Assembly: GCA_025057975.1 (NCBI GenBank)
Contig: JANWUV010000019.1
Span: forward strand, 1-60,096
Direction: 5' to 3'
Source of the DNA: Chloracidobacterium sp.
GTDB lineage: Bacteria > Acidobacteriota > Blastocatellia > Chloracidobacteriales > Chloracidobacteriaceae
DNA: 60,096 nucleotides
In this document: piece by piece, positions 1 to 8,782 of the stretch
How positions within the stretch are numbered: the stretch's first letter is position 1
Layout of the letters: every line of letters begins with the position of its first letter
The notes under the pieces: model-generated
The model's database searches: none
What the model was told of the DNA's origin: nothing
What the model saw: only the letters and a program-made list of their open reading frames with translations
Made by a program: the position numbers and the translations under genes

Positions 1-1
1 G

Positions 2-550
2 GGGGCGGATGAGGAGGAAGCCGGGGTGGTGCGGGTAGGCGTGCCGGTGGTGTTGGCGGTGGAGGTGGCGAGCGAGAGCCGGCGGGACGACTATGGGAAG
101 AAGCGTGAGGCGTATGCGCGGCGCGGGGTGGAGGTGTACGTGGTGGTGGATCGGCGGCGGCGGTGCATGGTGGTGTACGGGCGACCGGATGTAGTGACGG
201 GGCGGTACGTGGAGGAGAAAACCTATCAAGAGGGCGAGGAGGTGGAGTTGGAGGCGTTGGGCGGGTGTCGGTTGCCGGTGAGCGAGGTGTTGGCGGGGGT
301 GTTTGCGGAGGATTTGCAGCGGGCGGAGCTGGAGCGGCTGTTGGCGGAGCAGGCGGCGAGGGAGGCGGCGGAGGCGCGGGCGGAAGCCGAGCGCCAAGCC
401 AAGCTCGAAGCCGAAGCCCGCGCCGAAGCCGAGCGCCAAGCCAAGCTCGAAGCCGAAGCCCGCGCCGAAGCGGAACGGCGAGCCAAGGAAGCTTTGCTGG
501 AAGAACTGACACGCCTGCGCGCGCAGTTGGGGTTGCCCCCGGAAGCTTGA
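2..550 (+). CDS. Uma2 family endonuclease-like protein, 5' end outside window
   Basis: The reading frame is open to the left edge, so the N-terminus is missing and about 182 residues are visible. The segment VVLAVEVASES followed by DDYGKKREAYARRGVEVYVVVD is the C-terminal half of the Uma2 (DUF820) fold, a PD-(D/E)XK nuclease-like family whose function is mostly unproven. The E of VEV and the K of the GKK region fit the usual active-site spacing. After the domain comes a highly charged Ala/Glu/Arg/Lys coiled-coil tail containing a 14-residue unit repeated at the DNA level. Such tails are common on Uma2 proteins of cyanobacteria and acidobacteria. It ends in LRAQLGLPPEA, a typical tail end. No partner gene is visible. 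Family assignment is firm and the biological role is unknown. Confidence 0.85.
   Translation, partial: GADEEEAGVVRVGVPVVLAVEVASESRRDDYGKKREAYARRGVEVYVVVDRRRRCMVVYGRPDVVTGRYVEEKTYQEGEEVELEALGGCRLPVSEVLAGVFAEDLQRAELERLLAEQAAREAAEARAEAERQAKLEAEARAEAERQAKLEAEARAEAERRAKEALLEELTRLRAQLGLPPEA
386..469 (+). repeat. Two tandem 42-base direct repeats in the Uma2 coiled-coil tail
   Basis: Two adjacent, nearly identical 42-base units start at 386 and 428. They encode the 14-residue unit AERQAKLEAEARAE. The period is exactly two heptads, so the repeat extends a coiled coil in register. Recent tandem duplication inside the gene is the simplest reading. Confidence 0.8.
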
Positions 551-598
551 ATCGGAGGGGGCAATGCGCGCCGCCCGCGCTTACTCCAAGCGCGCTTC

Positions 599-2290
599 TC
601 ACGGCCGATGCGTTATGCGCAACTGGTGAACCAGCTTCTCCTGCTCCGGCGCGCGCGCCACCGTCTCGTCGCCGCGCTGCTCCGTTTGCGTCACCCCCGC
701 ATGGCGTTCCAAAAACTCGCGCAGCTTGGTCGCCGCCGCCTGCGGCACGACGTACCGATTCGCCAGCGCGCCGCGCCATGCCGCAACTACGGTGTCTTCC
801 TGCCGGGTCGTCCACACCACATACAGTCGCTCCTCGTGCGACCGTTGCTCGCCCGGCTTCCCGCGCGGCTGCACCCCGGTCAGCGCAATCGGCGCGGTTT
901 CCACCGCCGTTCCGGCCGTCGCCCGCGCCTGCCCGCCGTTGACGCTCGGCGTCGGAAACAGCAGAAAAAACTGTGTCCGCCCGCGCTCGTCCAGTCCCTC
1001 GTCAAACACCCACAGATACCCGTCCCGCCGGGGCGTCAGGCGCAGGCGAAACACGCTTCCCGTACGCAACTCGTACGGCTCGCGGCAGCGCCCGCCCGGC
1101 TCGCCGTCGCACAACAGCGCATAGGCTAACTGCTCCGGGGCCAACTGCTCTGGCGGTGGGTTCGGTGTTTTCTTTCTAGGTGGCGGGGGCGTTGTCCACA
1201 TGGCCATCCAGTAGATCAGTCCGCACGTTGCGCCACACAGGAGCACGGCCGCCGCGCCTATCATCAAGTTCCGCCGCGCTCGTTTTTCCTCCGGCGACAA
1301 TCGCTCCGCCCCGGCGCCGGCGTCAGGGAGAAAAGCCGGTTGGGTTGGGTCGCCGCCGCCGACCACGGCTGGCGCAGTCTTGTCCTTATCCACCGCCGGC
1401 GCGACCGGGGCCGTCTTTGACCCCGCCGCGCAGGCGCGGATCGCCGCTCCGAGTTCCCGCCCGTACGCTTCGGCGGACGCCGGCCGCGCTTCCGGCTCGT
1501 ACCGGAGCCCTTTGAGCAACAACTGATCCACGCCGTGCGACAATTCGGCTCGGTACGCCGACGCCGGCCGTGCCGGTCCCCCCTTCCGCTCGGTGAGCAA
1601 CGCCCCGCTGCTCAAGCTGCGCTCATCGGTCAGCTCAAACGGACACCGCCCCGTCAACAGCTCGTACGCCGTCACCGCCATCCCGTACACGTCGCAGGCC
1701 GCCGTGACGACCTCCCGCCGCTCCAACTGTTCGGGGGCGACGTACCGCAGCGTGCCGTCGAAATACTGCGTCAGCCCGCGGCTTTCTCCGGCTTCGCCGA
1801 CATGCGCAATGCCGAAGTCCACCACCGTCACCCGCAGGTCGCCGGACTCTTCCTTTGTCAGCAGCAGGTTGTCCGGCTTGATGTCCCGGTGAATGACGCC
1901 GCGCGCGTGAGCCACGCTCAGCGTCGCGCCCAGTTGTTCCAAGACGGCGGCCGCCTCGGTCAGCGGCGGCAACCCGCGCTTGAGCCGCGCCGCGAGCGAT
2001 TCGCCTTCCACGTAGCCCATGACCAAGTACGGCCGACCATCCTCCAACACGCCCACATCGTGTATCGGACACAGGCCCGGATGCCCTTCCGCACTTAGCC
2101 GCAACAGCGCCTGTTGTTCTTCCCGAAATTTTTTCCGCGTCGCTTCGTCCAGCCGGTTCAGGACCTTGACGACGACGCGCCGCCGCGCGGCGTCGGCGGC
2201 CGTGTCTTCGGCTTCATAGACCACCGCGTACCCGCCGGCGCCAAGTTCCCGAACCAGCCGATAGCGTCCGCCGACCAGTTGTTCAGCCAT
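599..2290 (-). CDS. Membrane-anchored serine/threonine protein kinase with extracytoplasmic DUF4384-like domain
   Basis: The 563-residue protein starts at ATG 2290 (MAEQLVGGRYRLVREL). A longer frame upstream would overlap the preceding gene. The Hanks-type kinase domain spans about residues 9-285: glycine-rich loop GAGGYAVVYE, Lys42 in VVVKVL, HRDIKPDN at 134-141, DFG at 158-160 and APEQ near 185. A single membrane segment lies at about 342-364, and a Pro-rich linker follows. The outer part (about 389-540) looks like DUF4384, with hydrophobic-aromatic strands around GYLWVFDE and FFLLFP. A DUF4384 domain also follows the kinase at 52147-54069, so this fusion is recurrent here. The topology suggests a sensor kinase with an external input domain; substrate and ligand are unknown. 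It follows two genes of unknown function on the same strand. Confidence 0.9.
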   Translation of the reverse strand: MAEQLVGGRYRLVRELGAGGYAVVYEAEDTAADAARRRVVVKVLNRLDEATRKKFREEQQALLRLSAEGHPGLCPIHDVGVLEDGRPYLVMGYVEGESLAARLKRGLPPLTEAAAVLEQLGATLSVAHARGVIHRDIKPDNLLLTKEESGDLRVTVVDFGIAHVGEAGESRGLTQYFDGTLRYVAPEQLERREVVTAACDVYGMAVTAYELLTGRCPFELTDERSLSSGALLTERKGGPARPASAYRAELSHGVDQLLLKGLRYEPEARPASAEAYGRELGAAIRACAAGSKTAPVAPAVDKDKTAPAVVGGGDPTQPAFLPDAGAGAERLSPEEKRARRNLMIGAAAVLLCGATCGLIYWMAMWTTPPPPRKKTPNPPPEQLAPEQLAYALLCDGEPGGRCREPYELRTGSVFRLRLTPRRDGYLWVFDEGLDERGRTQFFLLFPTPSVNGGQARATAGTAVETAPIALTGVQPRGKPGEQRSHEERLYVVWTTRQEDTVVAAWRGALANRYVVPQAAATKLREFLERHAGVTQTEQRGDETVARAPEQEKLVHQLRITHRP

Positions 2291-2316
2291 GGCCCGCTCC
2301 GTCTGACAGCCTGACG

Positions 2317-3090
2317 CTACATTGCTTTCGTCGCCAGTTGGTCGAGTTGGGCGCGCACCTGCCGCAACCGCTGCGCCGTCCGATTCCACACGTACGCGAT
2401 GACCTTGTCCGTCGGGTAGCGGCCGTTCTGGTTGTATTCGGTTGTGCGCAAATCAGGGTACATCCGCAGAATCGCCGCCAACTCCGGCGCGGACTCCGTC
2501 AGCGAGATGCGCCGGTCCGCCCCCTGCATCGTCATCCACAACGGACGCACCAACTCGTAACTGCGCAGTACGGCGCGGATGCCGTCAAAAAAATCCGACT
2601 GATCTTGATAGTCGTTGTATTTGTTCAGAAACGTCTCGACCGCCACCCGCGCGTCCACCACCAGTCCGTCATACTGGCTGAAGGTCGGATTACCGTTGAC
2701 CAGCGTGTTGACGCGCCCAAGGGCGTCCACCGCCTGCCGGGCGTCGTTGATGAAGCGCGCGTCAATCCGCCTGATGGGTTCACCAAACATCAGAACGGCG
2801 ACGTTTTCCAGCGCAATGGTCGCCTGCTCCCCACCCGCGTTGAGATAGGTCACAGCCTGCAAATCAAGCTTGACCAGCTTGCCGACAATTTCCAGACCGT
2901 CGGTGCGCGTAATGCGGATGTCCTTGCCGACCATAGGACTCACCGGCTGAGGCGGCTGGCGGCGCGGCGTTCTTCTGCGCTGGGCGGCGAGGGTGTCCGC
3001 CGTCGTCAGCAAACCGGCTAGCAGGAACGCCAACCCCAAGTAGGCCGAACAACGCACTAGGGCCGGAGGACGTAAGGAACGACAGGTCAT
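2317..3090 (-). CDS. Secreted protein of unknown function
   Basis: The protein has 257 residues starting at ATG 3090, preceded by GAAGG on the coding strand. The N-terminus MTCRSLRPPALVRCSAYLGLAFLLAGLLTTADTLAAQ is a good signal peptide with probable cleavage after TLAAQ. A basic, Pro-rich stretch follows. Next comes a small beta-rich segment (DIRITRTDGLEIVGKLVKLDLQAVTYLNAGGEQATIALENVAVLMF), reminiscent of Sm-like or SH3-like surface domains in acidobacterial exported proteins. The C-terminal half is helical. I do not recognise a family. It sits 26 bases upstream of the kinase and 13 bases downstream of another unknown gene, so the three probably form one transcript. Confidence 0.7.
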   Translation of the reverse strand: MTCRSLRPPALVRCSAYLGLAFLLAGLLTTADTLAAQRRRTPRRQPPQPVSPMVGKDIRITRTDGLEIVGKLVKLDLQAVTYLNAGGEQATIALENVAVLMFGEPIRRIDARFINDARQAVDALGRVNTLVNGNPTFSQYDGLVVDARVAVETFLNKYNDYQDQSDFFDGIRAVLRSYELVRPLWMTMQGADRRISLTESAPELAAILRMYPDLRTTEYNQNGRYPTDKVIAYVWNRTAQRLRQVRAQLDQLATKAM

Positions 3091-3103
3091 ACGATTGAAA
3101 CCT

Positions 3104-3796
3104 TCACGGAATGAGAAAATCGGCGTCGTCGCAAGGGATATTGAACACCAGATACGTGATGGCATCTTCGTAAACGAGTTGCCCAGCGCGCAGGCACTGC
3201 TCCCGCCGCGCCGTCAGAATACCATCCGTCGCGGCATAGTCGCTGTAAATGATGCGCTCACCCATCCGCCGGTCGTCAAAGAACCGACACTGGAAATGCG
3301 CGGCGTCGAAGCCATAGCTGACTTCCTCGGACGTAACATCAAGCCGCCAGATGGGATCGCCGTCGGCGTCGCGGTCGGGAACCGGCGCAGCGAAATCATA
3401 TTCTTCCGCATGCGCCAGAAAGTTGCGCGGGTATAGCCGAACCCGACGCTTGATAGACTCAAGCTGTAGGGCGGAAAGGGGCGACGCCTGTCCTTGGTGG
3501 AGAAAGCAGCCGGCGAAACCATTGATGATGGTGACGGTGGTTTCGCCGTGCGTATGGCGCTCTGTTAGGCGCATGCGCCCACCAAAAGCGCGGAGAATTT
3601 CCAGCTCGACGGTTTCCGGCGGGTCAACATACGCTCGGCGAACGTGCATCAGGACGGTGCGCGCACCGTACAGCGCTGTACGGCCGCCAATCGCCAGAAT
3701 GCAGCGCTCAATGAACGCTTCAGGAGCCGTCACCCAGTCCATGCCTTCGCCATTGAGACCGCGCAGGCGGCAGGTCGCCGCGCCAGTCTTTGCCAT
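3104..3796 (-). CDS. Conserved protein of unknown function, possibly LolA-like
   Basis: The product is 230 residues from ATG 3796 (MAKTGAATCRL); a shorter start at MDWVTAPEAF is also possible. The segment FIERCILAIGGRTALYGARTVLMHVR, followed by alternating beta strands (VELEILRAFGGRMRLTERHTHGETTVTIINGFAGCFLHQG), resembles the unclosed-barrel LolA-like proteins common in acidobacteria. Those usually have a signal peptide, and none is seen here. The protein ends in FLIP. The gene leads the three-gene minus-strand group that ends with the membrane kinase. The function is not established, and the LolA-like resemblance is by eye only. Confidence 0.6.
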   Translation of the reverse strand: MAKTGAATCRLRGLNGEGMDWVTAPEAFIERCILAIGGRTALYGARTVLMHVRRAYVDPPETVELEILRAFGGRMRLTERHTHGETTVTIINGFAGCFLHQGQASPLSALQLESIKRRVRLYPRNFLAHAEEYDFAAPVPDRDADGDPIWRLDVTSEEVSYGFDAAHFQCRFFDDRRMGERIIYSDYAATDGILTARREQCLRAGQLVYEDAITYLVFNIPCDDADFLIP

Positions 3797-3915
3797 CCTT
3801 GTGTTGTGGCTTTTTCCACTATTCAAACGCGCCGTACGGGACGTGTCTACTGGTTTTTTTGCTTCCCCCAGCAGGTTGTGGAAAACCCGCTGGGTACGGC
3901 GCACTCACAATCGGC

Positions 3916-3942
3916 TTGACTTTGACCGTCAAGGTTTATTAC
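3916..3942 (+). promoter_or_regulatory. Probable sigma-70 promoter of tRNA-Pro
   Basis: TTGACT (3916-3921) and TATTAC (3937-3942) are separated by 15 bases, and the latter lies 14 bases before the mature tRNA 5' end. A second TTGACC at 3922 is too close to serve. The spacing is slightly short for sigma-70, so this is only a plausible call. Confidence 0.4.
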
Positions 3943-3956
3943 CAACCTAGTGTTGT

Positions 3957-4033
3957 CGGGGCGTGGCTCAGCCTGGTAGAGCATTCGCTTTGGGAGCGAA
4001 GGGTCGCAAGTTCAAATCTTGCCGCCCCGACCA
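3957..4033 (+). tRNA. tRNA-Pro(TGG)
   Basis: A 77-base cloverleaf can be folded by eye. The acceptor stem is CGGGGCG (3957-3963) with CGCCCCG (4023-4029). The D arm contains GGCTCAGCCTGGTAGAGC. The anticodon stem is TTCGC/GCGAA with loop TTTGGGA, giving anticodon TGG. The T arm contains GTTCAAATC, followed by discriminator A and an encoded CCA. It reads CCA (and probably CCG by wobble) proline codons. It sits alone between divergent protein genes. Confidence 0.97.
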
Positions 4034-4073
4034 CCTTCGCCGACCGGGCTTGACCGTTTCCAAGTTGCATTGC

Positions 4074-4790
4074 ATGACCTTTACCGGCGTCTCCGCACCG
4101 TTTTGGAAAGCCCTGCCGGGCAAACTCCAACTCTTCGGGGCGTGGCTGGCCGGCTTTGGCCTATTCGGCTTGTTCCTCCTAGCCTACGCAGACGCCATTA
4201 TCCCACTAACGCCGATCCCAGACGCGACGCTCGCGCTGATTTGTGCGCATAAGGTGGTCTGGTGGTGGTGGGCGGCGGCGGTGGCGGCGTGTGGTTCATC
4301 GCTCGGCTGCTGGACGGTTTACTGGCTCGTCCGGCGGCTGCGCCAACGCTTTCTAGGACGGACGCTCCTTGCACGGCAACTCTCGCCGGAACGCCGCGCG
4401 CGCATCGAGGCGCTGATTCAGCGGTACGATGTGGCCGTCCTAGCTGCCGCCGCCGTCATGCCGCCTCCTTTCCCTTTCAAGCCTTTTGTGATTTGCGCCG
4501 GACTACTGGAGTTTCACCAAGGGCGGCTTCTGGCTGGGCTGTTCATCGGCCGCGTCATTCGGTACGGTGTATTGGCTTACCTAAGTAAGCGCTATGGCGG
4601 CGAGGCCCTAAACCTGATCCAGCAGAACACCAGCTGGTTTTTCTTGGGTGTCGGCGTGGTCGTTGTCATTCTGAGCGTGCACTTCTTCACCCGCTGGTTT
4701 ATTCGCCGGCGTATCCTGCACCATCCGAGTGACGCGCGGTCGGCGGAGGCCGCCGGCGTACCGCCCGATATTCGCGCTCAAGACGCTTGA
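4074..4790 (+). CDS. DedA/VTT-domain (SNARE-associated type) integral membrane protein
   Basis: The 238-residue protein starts at ATG 4074, just after the tRNA. Translation further upstream would only read through the tRNA. Several hydrophobic segments are visible: GAWLAGFGLFGLFLLAYADAII, VWWWWAAAVAACGSSLGCWTVYWLV, YDVAVLAAAAVMPPPFPFKPFVICAGLL and FFLGVGVVVVILSVHFF. The PPPFPFKPFVICAGLLEFHQGRLLAGLFIGRVIRYGVLAYLSKRYG region is the typical VTT core (YqaA/DedA type), with proline-rich re-entrant segments and a conserved basic residue. Members act in membrane homeostasis and lipid or proton transport, and the exact substrate cannot be told from sequence. It is a single gene with no clear operon partner. 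Confidence 0.88.
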   Translation: MTFTGVSAPFWKALPGKLQLFGAWLAGFGLFGLFLLAYADAIIPLTPIPDATLALICAHKVVWWWWAAAVAACGSSLGCWTVYWLVRRLRQRFLGRTLLARQLSPERRARIEALIQRYDVAVLAAAAVMPPPFPFKPFVICAGLLEFHQGRLLAGLFIGRVIRYGVLAYLSKRYGGEALNLIQQNTSWFFLGVGVVVVILSVHFFTRWFIRRRILHHPSDARSAEAAGVPPDIRAQDA

Positions 4791-5146
4791 GACAAAACCT
4801 CGCTTGCTTTTTGACGGATGAGCGTAGAGTAACCAGAGCTCGAAGTACAGGCGCGGCATGGGCAAGCGCTTTGCGAACAGGAGTGTTTTTCTTACCCCTA
4901 TCCCCGAAGCGAATGGTTTAGTGTGTTGGACGCCGCACATCAAACAGTGTGCTGCGCCTGCTTTTGTTTGGGAAGTTCTTGGGTCGTTTTTTGCTGTAAC
5001 ACGGCTTGGCAGCGCATGAGCTACCCTGCGCCGTCTCTTTGACGCCGCTCCTTGACCGCTGGTAACGGCTCTCTGCCGAGCATATGTCAGCTTGTCCAAT
5101 GCCCATCACCTATGCCGGTCATAGGATGCGGAAGCCGACTCCAATT
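4791..5146. other. Gene-free interval before the first metalloprotease
   Basis: About 350 bases with no convincing gene, RNA or repeat. The frames that cross it have unlikely composition and no homology I recognise. It probably carries the promoter of the protease gene, but I cannot pick out a good -35/-10 pair. Confidence 0.5.
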
Positions 5147-8100
5147 ATGAAGGGAAGAAGCCTGATTGGATGGCTGGTTTTCGGCTTGGCGACGACGCTG
5201 GCTCTGGTGGGGGAGTGGACGCCAGCTCGATCCGCCGCAACGCTGACGATCCCACCGCCGCCCGGCGTCCACCCGCTGACGGTCACGCCGTTGCGCTTGG
5301 CGTGGCGCTCGGAAAAGTCGGACGACCGGCCGCTGTGGCGTTCCGTCACACCATCGCCGAGAGAACAAGCCGCCTGCGCCGGTGTACGCGGGGGGACTTT
5401 TTTCGAACTTGACGACGCGGCGTTGCGCCGACGACTGGCGGGCGTTCCACCGGAAAACGCCTGCGCCGCCCGGAATTCGACACATGTCCTTGAGGTTCCA
5501 ACGCCGGACGGAAAGTTCGCACGTTTTCGCCTTGTCGAGTCACCCGTGATGGAACCTGAACTGGCGGTCCGTTTCCCAGACATCAAGACCTACGCGGGGC
5601 AGGGGCTGGATGATCCAACTCAGACCATGCGCTGCGACCTGACGCCACAGGGTTTTCATGCGATCGTTCTCGGCGGGACGGATGTCGCTTTCACTGTTTT
5701 GCCGGTGACGCCGGGGCGGGCGCTCTACGCCGTGGCGTCCCCACGAACGGCGGACTTCGCCAGAGGTTTTCCATGTGAAGCGCTTCCAGCAGTGGCTGGG
5801 ACGAAGCCAAGCGGCCCGGCCGGTGGAGCGGAAGCCATACCGGTTGGAAACCAGCTTCGGCGCTACCGCATCGCCATCGCCGCCACGGCGGAGTTTACCA
5901 ACTCGCCCAATCTGGGCGGTGGTACGGTGGTCGGCGGGCTGGCCGCCGTGACGACGTGGCTCAATGCAGCGAACGCTATTTACGAGCGTGAACTTGCTGT
6001 CCGATTCGTTCTGGTCGCCAACAACGCCAACGTCATTTACACCGACCCGGCGACTGACCCCTACCCAAGCCCGAATGAAAGCATTGGGATGATGATCGGC
6101 GTACGAAACGACCTGCCGGCCAAAATCGGCGTGGACAACTACGACATCGGACACGTCCTTGGCGTCGGTATCGGCGGACGGGCTTTTATCGGCGTCGTTT
6201 GCAGCAATTCGCCCGACTTCGGCGGCGGCCCGGGCGCGATTAAGGGGGGCGGCGTCACGATGGTCAGCGCGACGGCTCCGGCGGGCAATGCCTTTGATCT
6301 AGGTGTGTTCTGCCACGAACTGGGTCATCAGTGCGGGGCGGATCATGCCTTCAACGGTACGACGCGCGACGGCTGCCGCCGTAACCGCAACCCTGCGACG
6401 GCGTGGGAAGTCGGCAGTGGCTCGACGATTATGGCGTACCCCGGCGTTTGTGAAGCTGACAACATTGTGACCAACTTCGACTTACGCTTCAACGCCGGGA
6501 GCTTAGGGCAAATGCTGACGTATCTTGCCGCTGGCGGCGGCGCGGATTGCGTCAGTTTGGCCGCGACGGGCAATACGCCGCCCGTGGTGAGCGTCGGCCC
6601 GCCGCTGACGATTCCGCGCAACACGCCGTTTCAGTTGACGGCGGCGGGAAGCGATGCGGACGGTGACGCGCTGACCTACACGTGGGAGCAGTGTGACGCC
6701 GCCGGCGATTTCATCAACCCGCCGTACGGCGACCAGCCGAATGATCCGCCAAGCACGACGCGCCCGCTGTTTCGGCACTATCCGCCGACGGCCTCGCCGA
6801 CGCGCTTCTTTCCGAGTTTGCCGTACATCCTCAACCACGCGAATGCGCCGCCGCCGGTCATGAATGGTTTGCAAACAGGTGAAAACCTGCCGAGCGTGAC
6901 ACGCACCATGCGCTTTCGCGTCACGGCCCGCGACAACCGTGCGGGCGGGGGCGGGGTCACACAGGCGGAACTGACGGTCAATGTGGTCGGTACGGCCGGC
7001 CCCTTCCAAGTGAACAACATCGCCGGAGTATGGCCTGCCGGAAGTCAACAGACGGTGAGCTGGGCGGTCGCCGGGACGAATCAGCCGCCCATCAACTGTT
7101 CGGCCGTCAACATCGCGCTGTCGTACGACGGTGGAAACACGTTCGTCACGGTCGCAGCGGGCATTCCAAACACCGGGACGGCGACGATTACCGTGCCGCC
7201 TGAAGCGCCGACGACAGTGCGGGCGCGGCTCAAGGTTGAGGCGGCCAACGGCGCGGGCGTCACCGGCGGCGACGCCTTTTTCGACATTACCGACGCCGAC
7301 TTTGCCATCAGCAACGTCGGTGGTTGTACGTTCAGCCTGACGCCGACATTGTTCAACGCGCCGGCGGGCGGCGCGAGCGGGACGGTCAGCGTAACGGCCG
7401 GCGCGGGCTGCGCGTGGACGGCGACGAGCAACGCGCCGTGGGTGACGATTACCAGCGGCGCGAGCGGGGTCGGCAACGGGACGGTCGCCTACACGGTCGC
7501 CGCCAATCCCGGCCCGGCGCGCAGCGGGACGCTGACGATTGCCGGACAGTCCTTCGCCGTCAATCAAGCGCGCGCCGACCGAGTTACGACCGTCGGGATG
7601 TTCCGTCCGGCGAACGGCTTCTTTTACCTGCGCTTCACGAATACGCCGGGCTTTGCCGACCGAGACTTTTTCTACGGGCTGGCGGATGACGCGCCTGTTA
7701 TTGGCGATTGGAACGGCGACGGCGTGGAAACCATCGGCGTTTTTCGGCAGGGACAGTTTTTCCTTCGCAACAGCAACACGGCGGGCTTCGCCGACCTGCC
7801 CGTTATCGCCATCGCCGGAACGCAGCCGGGCGACATCCCGCTGGCGGGCGATTGGGACGGGGACGGGACGGCGACCGTCGGCTTATTCCGCAACGGGCTG
7901 TTTTTGCTCAGGAACAGCAACACGTCGGGCGCGCCGGATGTGGTCGTCACGTACGGCGGCGTCGGTGATGCACCGGTTGTCGGCGACTGGAACGGGGACG
8001 GTGTAGAAACCATCGGGGTTTTCCGGGCAGGACGGTTTTTCCTGCGCAACAGTAATTCGCCGGGTCTCCCAGACATCGAGGCGGCGTTTGGCGGGGCTGG

Positions 8101-8278
8101 AGACATCCCGCTGGCGGGCGATTGGGACGGCGACGGCCGCGATACGATTGGAGTGTTTCGCGTGACGGGCCAGAGCGCGCAGTTCTTTTTGAGCAACGCC
8201 AATGCGTCGGGACCGCTACCCGCGCCCATCAACTACGGGCTGGCGAGCGACCGTCCGGTCGTTGGGAAATGGCAGTAA
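5147..8278 (+). CDS. Secreted zinc metalloprotease (reprolysin-like) with BACON domain and C-terminal D-x-D-x-D-G repeats
   Basis: The product has about 1043 residues. ATG 5147 (MKGRSLIGWLVFGLATTLALVGEW) gives the best signal peptide, and ATG 5126 is an alternative. A propeptide-like region comes first. The protease domain begins near RRYRIAIAATAEFTNSPNLGGG and holds the zinc motif HELGHQCGADH (codons 6314-6346), followed by a Met-turn-like SGSTIMAYPG. Next come a cadherin- or PKD-like segment (SDADGDALTYTWEQC) and one BACON domain (CTFSLTPTLFNAPAGGASGTVSV...WTATSNAPWVTI). The C-terminus has five repeats of about 45 residues of the type GDWDGDGxxTIGVFRxGxFFLRNSNTxGxxD, which resemble FG-GAP/VCBS calcium-binding blades. 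A closely related paralogue follows at 8783. It is probably exported and degrades protein outside the cell; the target is unknown. Confidence 0.9.
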   Translation: MKGRSLIGWLVFGLATTLALVGEWTPARSAATLTIPPPPGVHPLTVTPLRLAWRSEKSDDRPLWRSVTPSPREQAACAGVRGGTFFELDDAALRRRLAGVPPENACAARNSTHVLEVPTPDGKFARFRLVESPVMEPELAVRFPDIKTYAGQGLDDPTQTMRCDLTPQGFHAIVLGGTDVAFTVLPVTPGRALYAVASPRTADFARGFPCEALPAVAGTKPSGPAGGAEAIPVGNQLRRYRIAIAATAEFTNSPNLGGGTVVGGLAAVTTWLNAANAIYERELAVRFVLVANNANVIYTDPATDPYPSPNESIGMMIGVRNDLPAKIGVDNYDIGHVLGVGIGGRAFIGVVCSNSPDFGGGPGAIKGGGVTMVSATAPAGNAFDLGVFCHELGHQCGADHAFNGTTRDGCRRNRNPATAWEVGSGSTIMAYPGVCEADNIVTNFDLRFNAGSLGQMLTYLAAGGGADCVSLAATGNTPPVVSVGPPLTIPRNTPFQLTAAGSDADGDALTYTWEQCDAAGDFINPPYGDQPNDPPSTTRPLFRHYPPTASPTRFFPSLPYILNHANAPPPVMNGLQTGENLPSVTRTMRFRVTARDNRAGGGGVTQAELTVNVVGTAGPFQVNNIAGVWPAGSQQTVSWAVAGTNQPPINCSAVNIALSYDGGNTFVTVAAGIPNTGTATITVPPEAPTTVRARLKVEAANGAGVTGGDAFFDITDADFAISNVGGCTFSLTPTLFNAPAGGASGTVSVTAGAGCAWTATSNAPWVTITSGASGVGNGTVAYTVAANPGPARSGTLTIAGQSFAVNQARADRVTTVGMFRPANGFFYLRFTNTPGFADRDFFYGLADDAPVIGDWNGDGVETIGVFRQGQFFLRNSNTAGFADLPVIAIAGTQPGDIPLAGDWDGDGTATVGLFRNGLFLLRNSNTSGAPDVVVTYGGVGDAPVVGDWNGDGVETIGVFRAGRFFLRNSNSPGLPDIEAAFGGAGDIPLAGDWDGDGRDTIGVFRVTGQSAQFFLSNANASGPLPAPINYGLASDRPVVGKWQ
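7585..8275 (+). repeat. C-terminal FG-GAP-like protein repeats of metalloprotease 1
   Basis: Five imperfect units of roughly 135-140 bases encode the pattern GDWxGDGxxTxGxFRxGxFFLRNSN. Each has an Asp-rich loop of the D-x-D/N-x-D-G kind expected to bind calcium. The same unit type occurs in the proteins at 8783-13843 and 18545-21040. Confidence 0.8.
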
Positions 8279-8782
8279 GTGAAGCGGGCTTCTTGCGGTG
8301 GAAGCGCGCCGTTTGCCTTCCCTTGTTTTCCGGACTGTTAGGATACCGTCTGAGTTTTCAGTCTCATTGACGTTTTGACAGCCTTTGGCTGGATTGTTTC
8401 GTGCAGTCTATAGAGCTGCTTCTGAGGGCCACAGCTTGTCAAAGACAGTGAAGGGGTGTTCGCGTATTCGTTGAGTCAGGGCACAAGTCTTTGTTGGTTG
8501 GAAGTTGAGGTTGAGATATCCGAAAGAACGTTGGCGACTTCTAAGAAAACCTTGACCCAAAAGGCACTGACTATATTACCAATTCCCATAAAAACACTGA
8601 CCACGCCGAATGCGGTAGCGCAACTAGGTGTTGTCGCCGGCTGGAGCAACACTTGAGGAGCGTCCCGACACCCTCAACCGCTGGTTGTGTGACAGAGAAG
8701 CGCAAAAGGATGCTCCGGGCGCGTACCTGAACACGCCGGCTTGGAAAGTGGTAGTCCACAGCAAGATAAGGTGGAGTGAGCA
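8279..8782. other. Gene-free spacer between the two metalloprotease paralogues
   Basis: About 500 bases of lower GC than the flanking genes. I see no gene, RNA or inverted repeat that I can support. A TTGACC at 8552 and a TATATT at 8572 are only 14 bases apart, too close for a normal promoter. The region probably holds the promoter of the second protease. Confidence 0.5.

Noticed and set aside
3963-4073. A frame starting inside the tRNA and reading MAQPGRAFALGAKGRKFKSCRPD into the DedA-type gene.
   Set aside because: It is a translation of tRNA-Pro, a well-known artefact; the true start is ATG 4074.
4608-5099. A 163-residue minus-strand frame overlapping the DedA-type gene end.
   Set aside because: Half of it is antisense to a well-supported gene, and the rest has no recognisable features.
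8552-8577. TTGACC and TATATT as a promoter of the second metalloprotease.
   Set aside because: The spacer is only 14 bases, and the pair lies over 200 bases from the start codon.
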